DNA of 6,404 nt. It comes from Micromonosporaceae bacterium. GTDB lineage: Bacteria > Actinomycetota > Actinomycetes > Mycobacteriales > Micromonosporaceae. The stretch spans positions 1-6,404 of the forward strand of contig JADGHA010000255.1 of the NCBI GenBank assembly GCA_019689695.1, written 5' to 3'. The position numbers were made by a program, and so were the translations under genes. Below, piece after piece: positions 1-5,716 of the stretch (the first letter of the stretch is position 1; each line of letters starts with the position of its first letter). The notes under the pieces were generated by a model that saw only the letters and a program-made list of their open reading frames with translations, was not told where the DNA came from and did no database searches.

Positions 1-1
1 G

Positions 2-424
2 CACGCCCGCGTCACTCCCCCGCCCCGCGACCCGGCCCCACTGCCCTACCTGCGCGACGACGGCGAGCCGTGGGGGCTGAACATCACGTTGGAGGTACGG
101 CTCAACGGCCATGTCGTGTCCCGGCCGCCGTTCGCCACGATGTACTGGACACCCGCCCAGCAGCTGGCCCACCTGACGGTGAACGGCGCCTCGCTGCGCA
201 CCGGCGACCTGTACGCCTCCGGCACGGTCAGCGGGCCAGAGCGTGACCAGTACGGGTCGCTGCTCGAGCTCACCTGGGGCGGCCGCGACCCGCTCATCCT
301 GCCCGACGGCGAGGAACGGACCTTCCTGGAGGACGGCGACGAAGTCGTCATCACCGCGTCGGCCCCCGGGCCTGACGGCGAGCCGATCAGCTTCGGCGAG
401 GTCCGCGGCCGGATCGAGGAGTAA
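2..424 (+). CDS. fahA: Fumarylacetoacetase, C-terminal part (5' end outside window)
   Basis: This is the C-terminal 140 residues of a fumarylacetoacetase, the cytoplasmic enzyme that hydrolyses fumarylacetoacetate to fumarate and acetoacetate at the end of tyrosine/homogentisate catabolism. The reading frame is open from the window edge to the TAA at 422-424. Family-typical stretches, numbered from the first visible codon, are MYWTPAQQLAHLTVNG (47-62), GDLYASGTVSGPE (68-80), YGSLLELTWGG (84-94), TFLEDGDEV (107-115) and FGEVRGRI (131-138). The SGT and LEDGDEV segments match the region that contributes substrate-contacting Thr and Glu residues in characterised FAH enzymes; this mapping is from memory. 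Complete bacterial members have about 400 residues, so roughly the last third is present and the metal-binding core lies upstream. The gene converges on the secreted protease gene, with 53 bp between the two stop codons. Confidence 0.95.
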   Translation, partial: HARVTPPPRDPAPLPYLRDDGEPWGLNITLEVRLNGHVVSRPPFATMYWTPAQQLAHLTVNGASLRTGDLYASGTVSGPERDQYGSLLELTWGGRDPLILPDGEERTFLEDGDEVVITASAPGPDGEPISFGEVRGRIEE

Positions 425-430
425 TGCGAA

Positions 431-468
431 AGCCGCGCCCGCCCGGCGGGTGCCGGACGGGCGCGGCT
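431..468. terminator. Hairpin between convergent genes, probable bidirectional terminator
   Basis: Positions 431-441 (AGCCGCGCCCG) pair perfectly with 458-468 (CGGGCGCGGCT). Five further pairs (443-447 with 452-456) form inside the loop after one mismatch. It lies between the fumarylacetoacetase stop (424) and the protease stop (478) and so can serve both transcripts. No real T tract follows on either side. That is common for actinobacterial terminators, but it makes efficiency uncertain. Confidence 0.75.
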
Positions 469-477
469 CGCTTGTCC

Positions 478-3400
478 TCAGTGGACTTGCATCGTCACGG
501 TCACCGGTGCGGTGGCGTACGGGGTGTCCGTGACCAGCGCCAGCCGCGCGTCGTATCGGCCCCGACCGGCGACCGCGGAGGCGTCGACCGCGATGGTGAC
601 GGTCACCGACCGCCCCGCCGGTATGACGAGCTCGGTGCGGTTCGCCGACAGCCACGGCACGTCCGAACCGTGTACGCAGTAGTCGTACCCGGTCAGCCGT
701 TGCGCCAGCGGCGTGGGGTTGAAGCCGAACGGCGAGCCGCCCACCTGGTAGAGGCCGCAGGCGGCGCCGCCGCGGAACAGGGCGTTGTTCGCGTTGGGCA
801 GCGCCGACCAGGCGCCGGTGGCCGGGTCGAACTCCCACGCCTGGTTGGTCACCGTCCCGTAGCTGTCGCCGCCGACAATCTGCAGCTTGCCGCCCACACC
901 CGCGTACGCCATGCCGAAGGCGTAGTACGGCATGTACCCCACCTTCACCCAGGTGTCCGACTCGGCGAAGTACCGGTAGGTGGTGTTGGTCGGCTCGCCC
1001 CGCCAGCCCTTGCCCGGGTCGACGCCGCCTGCGCAGACCACCCCGTCGCCGGCCGGCGCGCAGGCGAGGAAGGCCACCGTCTCCGGGTAGTCGGCGAGCT
1101 TGGTCCAGGTGTCCGCCGCCGGGTCGTAGCGGTAGGCCCCACCCGATGCCGGGAGGCAGGCGTCGGTGGTGCAGCCGCCCACCACGTACAGCTTGCCGTC
1201 GACCGACGCTGCCGCGCCGGCCGCCATCGCGATGGGCAGGTCCGCCTTGCGGGACCAGCGGTTGGTGCCCGGGTCGTAGGCGTAGGTGGTGGACGTGGTG
1301 CCGGCGAGATTCCAGCCGCCCACCACGTACAGCTTGCCGTTGACGAACGCGCCGACCGGCGCCTCGCGACCCTCGGGCAGGTCGGCGATGCGCTGCCATG
1401 CCTTGGCCTGCGCGTCGTACGTGTAGCCGTTGGCCGACACCGGCTGGTCGCCGGTGCCGCCGACCGAGTACACCTTGCCGTCGTCGTCCGCGACCAGGTT
1501 GTCCATCACCAGGTCGGGGTACTCGGGAAGGTTCGTCCACGCGGTGCCGCCGGTGGCGTCCTGCGGCGGGATGGTGTGCACCGGCCGGTCGCCGCGCCGG
1601 GCGAGGGAGCCGAGCGGCGTGTCGCTGCGGGTCCGGATCAGCGGGGCCCCGGGCGCCGCCGGCTTTCCGCCCTCCGGTGCGTATCCGCGGTCCTGCTCGA
1701 CCAGCGTCACGTGCAGCGGTCGTGTGCCGTCGTTGGTGAGCCGCACCTGTCGGTAGCTGGTCCGGCCGTGGTGCTGCGACACCCGGATATCTCCATGGTG
1801 GACGGTGAGGTGGCCGGCGCGCAGGCGCCAGTCACGGCGTATCAGGTGGTCGGAGTGGAGGGCGACCTTCGTGGTGCTGTCCGCGTAGTTGCGTCCGCTC
1901 ACCGTCAGCTGGGTCGTACCGGTGCCGGGCACGAACAGCCAGTAGTAGCCGTCGGCCAGCCGCGCGTCGTCGGGTGTCGCCTGGCTGGTCGCCAACTGGG
2001 TGCCGGCGGTGACTGTCGCACCGATGACAGCCGCGCCGTTGTTGTCGTCGCGCACGTAGCCGGTGACCAGCGCGCCGGTGACCGGGCCGCAGGAGCGGCT
2101 GCCCACGAAGACGTTGTCCAGCTGCCACCAGTTGTCGTACTCGCCCTGGTACCGGAAGCGCACCCGCACGCCGGTCCGGCCGGCCGCCTGCGGGATCGGG
2201 ATCTCGACGTGTTTCCGGACGCTGGTGGTCGACAGGTGGTAGACCGTGGTCCAGGTGGCACCGCTGTCCAGGCTGAGGTCCACGTCGCCGGTCTGTCCGT
2301 CCCAGGCCGAGTAGTCCGTGTCGAACCCGATCACGGGCGCGGTCTCGGCGCTGAGGTCCGCCACCGGGCTGACCAGGCTGGTGTCCTGGCGGCCGGGGTT
2401 GTACCAGCCGTCCATGATGGCGAAGTCGCCGCTGCCGCCGGTCAGGTTGCCCTTGCCTCCCGGGTCGTCGAACCGCCACGTCCTGCCCGTGCCTGCGTCG
2501 TCGGTGACCTGCCAGCCGCCCTGAGGCCCGGTGCCCCAGCCGGTGAAGTCCGTGCCGGTGCCGTGGTAGGTGGTGGCGTACCCGGGGGCGGTGCATGCGG
2601 CGTCGACGGTGAGGGACACGTCCTGGCGCACGTCCGTGGGGTGCCGCTTTTCGGGCGGGTCGATCTTCGCGGTCACCGTGCTGGTGGCGTAGCCGGGCAT
2701 GTCCACAGCGGACACGGTCAGCCGGTAGCTGGCGCCGGCCGGCAGGTCCACCTGGTAGCGGCCGGTGAACGGGTCGGTGTAGACCGGGCCGCCGGGATAG
2801 CCGTCGATCTGGATCCGGGCGTACACCGGCCAGCCGTGGCCGGACCCGTCGGTCACGGTGCCGGTCAGGCGGCGGCTGGGGATCGCGGTGAGCGCGAAGC
2901 TGCCCGCGACGGTGGCTCCCGGCTCGACCCGTACCGCGGCCAGGGTCCGGCTGTGGTAGCCGAACTTCGTGGCCACCACGTCGTAGGTGCCAACCGGGAC
3001 GGCCAACGTGTAGTGGCCCGCCTCGTCGGTGACGGCGGTGAAGGTGGCGCCGGTGCTGTCCGTCACGCTCACCGTCGCGCCGGCGAGCGCGGCGTGCGGC
3101 TTCCCGGCCGTGACGGTCCCGCTGATCCGGCCGAACTCGCCCAAGGTCAGCGCGGCCACGCCGTCGGGGGTGCCGACGCCGGTCGGCCCGTCCCAGCCCG
3201 GACGCGCGGTGCACAGCTGGTTGCCGCACCAGCCGTTCGACCCTTCGGTGATGTCGTTGAGGTGGGCCGCCTTGTCCTTGCGGTACGGGTAGGTCACCGG
3301 GTAGGTGCCGGGCACCGGGTCGCCGGCCACCGCGTACATCGCGGCCACCAGCGGGGCGGACAGGGATGTGCCGCCCCACTGTGCCCAGCCGTCCTGGCCG

Positions 3401-4434
3401 AGCGTGTTGTAGACGGCCAGCCCGGTCTCCGGGTCGGCGAGGGCGGAGATGTCCGCGGTGGCCCGCTTGTCCGGGCAGCCGGTGTCCACATCGGCCTGGT
3501 AGTCCGGCCGCGGCTCGTACAGCGAGCAGCCGCTGCCCGCGTCCGACCACGCGGTCTCCTTCCATCCGCGGGCGGACCCGTCGCGCTCCAGCCGGGTGCC
3601 GCCGACGGCCACCACCTTGGGGTGGGTCGCCGGGTAGCTCTGGACGTTGCCGAAGTCGCCGCTGGACACGGTGACCGCGATGCCGGGGTGGTCGTAGTGC
3701 GCGTCGTACCGGTTCTGGTAGGGGTACTCGCCGGCGATGCCGTAGGAGTTGGAGATGGCCACCGCGCCGAGGGCGGCGGCCGTGTCGACGGCGGCGCCGA
3801 GGTTGGCCGAGGAGTTGTCGTCGGCCTGCACGAGCAGGATGTTGCACTTGGGGCACGCGGAGGAGACGGCGTCGAGGTCCAGCGCGGTCTCGATGGACCA
3901 TCCCGGGTCCTCAGGCGGGTAGTCGGCCCCGCCGCGCTGGTCGACCTTCCTGAAGCAGCCGTTCTGCGAGGTGCACGGTGGCAGACCGTAGTGGGCGCGG
4001 AACACGGCGAGGTCGGCCTCGGCCGCCTCGTACCCGAAGGCGTCGACGATCGCGACCGTCTGGCCCTCACCCCCGTCGGGCAGGTGGTACGCGGACCGGA
4101 TGTCGGCCGGGCCGAGTGCGGTGGGCGGTGGTTCGGCGACCTGCTGGACCAGCCGGCCGTCCTCAGTGGCCAGTCCGAGGGCGAAGCACCGGGCGACCGG
4201 CGTGTCCGTGGCGTCCGGCTGGGCGGCGGTGTTGCAGCCGGCGGGCCGGTAGCCGCGCGCCTGCCAGCTCGGTGCCGACGGGCTCGGTGCTGATGGGCTC
4301 GCCGCTGGCGGGCTCGCTGCCGATGCCCGGGCGGCGGGCACCGGGCCGGCGACCGCCAGGGTGAGCGCCACACCGATGGCCCGTCGGAACAGGCGGGTCG
4401 TGCCGACCCGCCCCGCTGACACAGGCGGACTCAT
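478..4434 (-). CDS. Secreted S53-family (sedolisin-type) peptidase with carboxypeptidase-regulatory-like, MAM-like and Kelch domains
   Basis: A predicted extracellular serine-carboxyl peptidase of 1318 residues. The signal peptide spans residues 1 to about 37-39: RR at 17-18, hydrophobic 19-30, and ARA/ASA cleavage sites before a Ser/Ala/Pro linker to about 56. The S53 catalytic domain covers about 105-430, with E182 and D186 in ETALD, oxyanion D260 in SSGD, nucleophile S357 in GGTSLSAP, and probable calcium ligands D394/I395 and the GWD at 413-415. Carboxypeptidase-regulatory-like beta domains follow at about 434-515, 520-610 and 785-870. A MAM/immune-inhibitor-A-like jelly roll lies at 611-783. 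Six Kelch blades (GG motifs near 992, 1039, 1086, 1136, 1188 and 1232) sit between two halves of an Ig-like domain. The ATG follows AGGAG by 6 nt. The usual S53 propeptide of about 170 residues is not evident. There is no LPXTG anchor, so the protein is probably released. The substrate is unknown. Confidence 0.9.
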   Translation of the reverse strand: MSPPVSAGRVGTTRLFRRAIGVALTLAVAGPVPAARASAASPPAASPSAPSPSAPSWQARGYRPAGCNTAAQPDATDTPVARCFALGLATEDGRLVQQVAEPPPTALGPADIRSAYHLPDGGEGQTVAIVDAFGYEAAEADLAVFRAHYGLPPCTSQNGCFRKVDQRGGADYPPEDPGWSIETALDLDAVSSACPKCNILLVQADDNSSANLGAAVDTAAALGAVAISNSYGIAGEYPYQNRYDAHYDHPGIAVTVSSGDFGNVQSYPATHPKVVAVGGTRLERDGSARGWKETAWSDAGSGCSLYEPRPDYQADVDTGCPDKRATADISALADPETGLAVYNTLGQDGWAQWGGTSLSAPLVAAMYAVAGDPVPGTYPVTYPYRKDKAAHLNDITEGSNGWCGNQLCTARPGWDGPTGVGTPDGVAALTLGEFGRISGTVTAGKPHAALAGATVSVTDSTGATFTAVTDEAGHYTLAVPVGTYDVVATKFGYHSRTLAAVRVEPGATVAGSFALTAIPSRRLTGTVTDGSGHGWPVYARIQIDGYPGGPVYTDPFTGRYQVDLPAGASYRLTVSAVDMPGYATSTVTAKIDPPEKRHPTDVRQDVSLTVDAACTAPGYATTYHGTGTDFTGWGTGPQGGWQVTDDAGTGRTWRFDDPGGKGNLTGGSGDFAIMDGWYNPGRQDTSLVSPVADLSAETAPVIGFDTDYSAWDGQTGDVDLSLDSGATWTTVYHLSTTSVRKHVEIPIPQAAGRTGVRVRFRYQGEYDNWWQLDNVFVGSRSCGPVTGALVTGYVRDDNNGAAVIGATVTAGTQLATSQATPDDARLADGYYWLFVPGTGTTQLTVSGRNYADSTTKVALHSDHLIRRDWRLRAGHLTVHHGDIRVSQHHGRTSYRQVRLTNDGTRPLHVTLVEQDRGYAPEGGKPAAPGAPLIRTRSDTPLGSLARRGDRPVHTIPPQDATGGTAWTNLPEYPDLVMDNLVADDDGKVYSVGGTGDQPVSANGYTYDAQAKAWQRIADLPEGREAPVGAFVNGKLYVVGGWNLAGTTSTTYAYDPGTNRWSRKADLPIAMAAGAAASVDGKLYVVGGCTTDACLPASGGAYRYDPAADTWTKLADYPETVAFLACAPAGDGVVCAGGVDPGKGWRGEPTNTTYRYFAESDTWVKVGYMPYYAFGMAYAGVGGKLQIVGGDSYGTVTNQAWEFDPATGAWSALPNANNALFRGGAACGLYQVGGSPFGFNPTPLAQRLTGYDYCVHGSDVPWLSANRTELVIPAGRSVTVTIAVDASAVAGRGRYDARLALVTDTPYATAPVTVTMQVH
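1172..1340. repeat. Exact 28-bp direct repeat inside the Kelch region (1172-1199 and 1313-1340)
   Basis: The 28 bp at 1172-1199 recur exactly at 1313-1340; the flanking base differs on each side. The copies are offset by 141 bp, which is 47 codons or one Kelch blade. Both are in frame and encode the GKLYVVGG strand at residues 1033-1040 and 1080-1087 of the protease. Identity is higher than protein conservation alone requires. Confidence 0.9.
4270..4299. repeat. Two tandem 15-bp copies encoding SPSAP-SPSAP
   Basis: The 15-bp units at 4270-4284 and 4285-4299 match at 13 of 15 positions. They encode the SPSAP pentapeptide twice (residues 46-55) in the low-complexity linker just after the signal peptide of the secreted protease. 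The units are in frame, so copy-number change would only alter linker length. Confidence 0.85.
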
Positions 4435-4440
4435 GCTCCA

Positions 4441-4446
4441 CTCCTC
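4441..4446 (-). promoter_or_regulatory. Ribosome binding site for the S53 peptidase gene
   Basis: Read on the minus strand this is GAGGAG, followed by six bases and then the ATG at 4434-4432. The motif strength and spacing fix the start. The residues that follow form a well-shaped signal peptide, which supports the same choice. Confidence 0.85.
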
Positions 4447-4456
4447 GCAACCGTAC

Positions 4457-4472
4457 TGTGACCCGCATCACT
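4457..4472. promoter_or_regulatory. CRP-like palindrome TGTGA-N6-TCACT
   Basis: The 16 bp read TGTGA, six bases, TCACT, one base away from the CRP-family consensus TGTGA-N6-TCACA. The minus-strand reading also fits the GTG-N6-GNCAC motif that I recall for Streptomyces Crp. It sits 23-38 bp upstream of the protease ATG, in the 5' leader or core promoter, where a bound protein could act as a roadblock. Sequence match only; binding is inference. Confidence 0.35.
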
Positions 4473-4503
4473 GTCCTCTGTGGAAAGTGATCTAGGTCGC
4501 CGA

Positions 4504-4519
4504 GTGGCATGGTGGCATG
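4504..4519. repeat. Perfect tandem 8-bp repeat GTGGCATG x2 in the divergent intergenic region
   Basis: GTGGCATG at 4504-4511 is repeated immediately at 4512-4519. It lies midway between the divergent protease and regulator genes, 70-85 bp upstream of the protease start and about 100 bp upstream of the preferred regulator start. Tandem half-sites there could bind the adjacent regulator; the repeat itself is certain, the function is not. An 8-mer ending in the second copy (GGCATGAT, 4514-4521) recurs at 5683-5690. Confidence 0.5.
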
Positions 4520-4522
4520 ATC

Positions 4523-4551
4523 TTGCCTGCGCGGACAATCTCTCCCACGAT
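4523..4551 (+). promoter_or_regulatory. Weak candidate promoter for the regulator gene
   Basis: TTGCCT (4523-4528) and CACGAT (4546-4551) are separated by 17 bp and resemble housekeeping-sigma -35 and -10 elements (4/6 and 3/6 matches). The transcript would start near 4558-4560. That leaves either a roughly 60-nt leader to the GTG at 4620 or an almost leaderless ATG at 4560. The -10 match is poor. No comparably good pair was found on the minus strand for the protease gene. Confidence 0.2.
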
Positions 4552-4563
4552 TCATGTTCATGA
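4552..4563. repeat. Small palindrome TCATG-TT-CATGA at the regulator 5' end
   Basis: Five-base arms (4552-4556 and 4559-4563) flank TT. It overlaps the upstream candidate ATGs of the regulator and could be an autoregulatory operator if translation starts at 4620. A palindrome this short can easily arise by chance. Confidence 0.25.
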
Positions 4564-4619
4564 CAGGTGGCGGTTTCCCGACGGGGCGTTGCGGTGCCGC
4601 GGGGAGCGCGCGAAGGCGG

Positions 4620-5597
4620 GTGACGGCGGTGTGGCAGGCGGTGGGCGTCTCCGGGCAGGAGGAGGTCGTCTATGAGGCGCTGGCGCGGCACCGGCAGGCG
4701 ACGGCGGAGGACCTGCTGCCCGGCGTCGGCCTGTCCCGGCCGCAGCTGACTCGTACGCTCGCCCAGCTGGTCGGCCGCGGCATGGCCACCCGGCTGCCCG
4801 GACGCCCGGCGCGGTACGCGGCCGTCCCGCCGGACGAGGTCGCCGCGCCGCTGATCGCCGAGCGGGAACGCGAGCTGATCCGCCTGCGCGCGCACGCCCG
4901 GCGGCTGACCGAGGAGATGCGGCGGCGGGATCCGGCCGCGCACCATCCGGCCGAGGTGATCCAGGTCATCGAGGGCGCCGCCAACCTGCGGGCCACGTTC
5001 GTCCGGCTACAGCGGGAGGCGCGGGTGCAGGTCCGCGGCTTCGACCGGCCGCCGTACCTGGACAACCCGGTCGGCGGCAACGCCGAGGAGAACCGGCAGC
5101 TGACCAACCGGGGCCTGGTGTACCGGGTGGTGTACGACCAGTCGGCGCTGGCGATCCCGGGCCGGATGGCGGACATCTGGCAGGGGATCCGGCGCGGCGA
5201 GCAGGCCCGCGTCTACGCCCGCGTGCCGATGAAGATGGTCCTGTGCGACGACCGGCTCGCCCTCATCCCGGTGATGAAGGGCGGTCAGCAGGCCGACGCC
5301 GCCTACCTCGTGCACCCTTCGTCGCTGCTGGACGCGTTCGGCGAGCTGTTCGAGGCCGTGTGGGACCGTGCGGTGGCGATCAACAAGTCCGGCCAGGGGC
5401 GGCCGGACGACCTCTCCGAGCAGGACGCCGACCTGGTCGGCCTGCTCGCCGGCGGCGCCACTGACGAAACGATTGCCCGGACGCTGGGCTGGAGCGTCCG
5501 GACCGTACACCGCCACGTCCACCGCATCATGTCGATGGTCGGCGCCGAGACCCGGTTCCAGGCAGGCATGGAGGCGGTGCGCCGCGGCTGGATCTGA
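4620..5597 (+). CDS. TrmB-like/LuxR-type transcriptional regulator with two DNA-binding domains
   Basis: A cytoplasmic DNA-binding regulator of 325 residues from the GTG at 4620. Residues 8-70 form a TrmB-like winged helix (EEVVYEALARH, then LSRPQLTRTLAQLVGRGMATRLP). Residues 72-103 are a charged, probably coiled-coil helix. About 110-255 form a central effector/dimerisation-like domain with the RPPYLDNP motif (143-150). Residues 264-325 form a LuxR/GerE helix-turn-helix (LSEQDADLVGLLAGGATDETIARTLG, split around 264-290, then WSVRTVHRHVHRIMSMVG). No receiver domain is seen, so phosphorelay control is unlikely; the signal is unknown. The start is uncertain. ATGs at 4554 and 4560 add 22 or 20 residues with no homology and no ribosome site; GTG at 4629 is also possible; GGGGAG at 4601-4606 is rather distant. 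It is divergent from the secreted protease gene and probably regulates it, which is inference. Confidence 0.88.
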   Translation: MTAVWQAVGVSGQEEVVYEALARHRQATAEDLLPGVGLSRPQLTRTLAQLVGRGMATRLPGRPARYAAVPPDEVAAPLIAERERELIRLRAHARRLTEEMRRRDPAAHHPAEVIQVIEGAANLRATFVRLQREARVQVRGFDRPPYLDNPVGGNAEENRQLTNRGLVYRVVYDQSALAIPGRMADIWQGIRRGEQARVYARVPMKMVLCDDRLALIPVMKGGQQADAAYLVHPSSLLDAFGELFEAVWDRAVAINKSGQGRPDDLSEQDADLVGLLAGGATDETIARTLGWSVRTVHRHVHRIMSMVGAETRFQAGMEAVRRGWI

Positions 5598-5620
5598 CCC
5601 GCCGGTGACCGTCGGCCGAG

Positions 5621-5637
5621 CGCCCCGCACCGGGGCG
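5621..5637 (+). terminator. GC hairpin 24 bp after the regulator stop, possible terminator
   Basis: CGCCCCG (5621-5627) pairs with CGGGGCG (5631-5637) around a 3-base CAC loop. It follows the regulator TGA (5595-5597) and is not followed by a T run. If it works, the downstream gene needs its own promoter; if weak, the two genes may be cotranscribed. Confidence 0.4.
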
Positions 5638-5660
5638 ACCGGGATCGGCGCCGCCGGCTG

Positions 5661-5687
5661 ATGCCGCGGCTGGCGTGCCAGCGGCAT
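5661..5687. repeat. Bulged inverted repeat ATGCC...GGCAT upstream of the Cys-peptidase-like gene
   Basis: ATGCC (5661-5665) pairs with GGCAT (5683-5687), and GCTGGC (5669-5674) with GCCAGC (5677-5682), leaving GCG (5666-5668) as a bulge. It lies 30-56 bp before the ATG at 5717. It could be a leader hairpin, a second part of the terminator region, or an operator. Its right end belongs to GGCATGAT, shared with the divergent intergenic region upstream of the regulator. Confidence 0.4.
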
Positions 5688-5704
5688 GATGGGCGGAGTC
5701 GAGC

Positions 5705-5710
5705 AGGAGG
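5705..5710 (+). promoter_or_regulatory. Ribosome binding site AGGAGG for the gene at 5717
   Basis: A perfect AGGAGG followed by six bases (TGGACG) and the ATG at 5717. It is the strongest ribosome site in the window. It shows that the downstream open frame is a translated gene and fixes its start. Confidence 0.9.
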
Positions 5711-5716
5711 TGGACG

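Noticed and set aside
649..1536. Galactose-oxidase-type enzyme for the Kelch region
   Set aside because: Only the propeller repeat is seen. The copper-ligand Tyr/His arrangement and the cross-linked Cys-Tyr context are not recognisable, so a binding or structural role is more likely.
1832..3901. Minus-strand 689-codon open frame in another frame of the protease gene
   Set aside because: The product is dominated by Arg, Pro and Gly with no recognisable motif, as expected from a frame-shifted reading of GC-rich coding DNA.
424..4293. Plus-strand 1289-codon open frame opposite the protease
   Set aside because: Its product is an Arg/Val/Gly/His-rich composition with no domain pattern, and it lies in register with a convincing domain-rich gene on the other strand. 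Rarity of three sense codons explains its openness.
3294..4373. Minus-strand 359-codon open frame overlapping the peptidase N-terminal region
   Set aside because: It is an Arg/Pro/Thr/Ser-rich shadow of the S53 catalytic domain frame and has no ribosome site.
4320..4434. Twin-arginine (Tat) signal on the secreted protease
   Set aside because: There is an RR pair at residues 17-18, but the surrounding residues (RLFRRAIGV) do not match the S/T-RR-x-F-L-K pattern. A Sec signal peptide is the better call.
3144..4434. Subtilisin (S8) family assignment for the catalytic domain
   Set aside because: The expected Asp-Thr-Gly and His-Gly-Thr motifs of S8 are missing, whereas the S53 ETALD, SSGD and GTSxSxP motifs are all present.
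4554..4619. ATG at 4554 or 4560 as the regulator start
   Set aside because: No ribosome site precedes either, and the added 20-22 residues carry no domain sequence. Leaderless translation from 4560 cannot be excluded, so this is kept as an alternative only.
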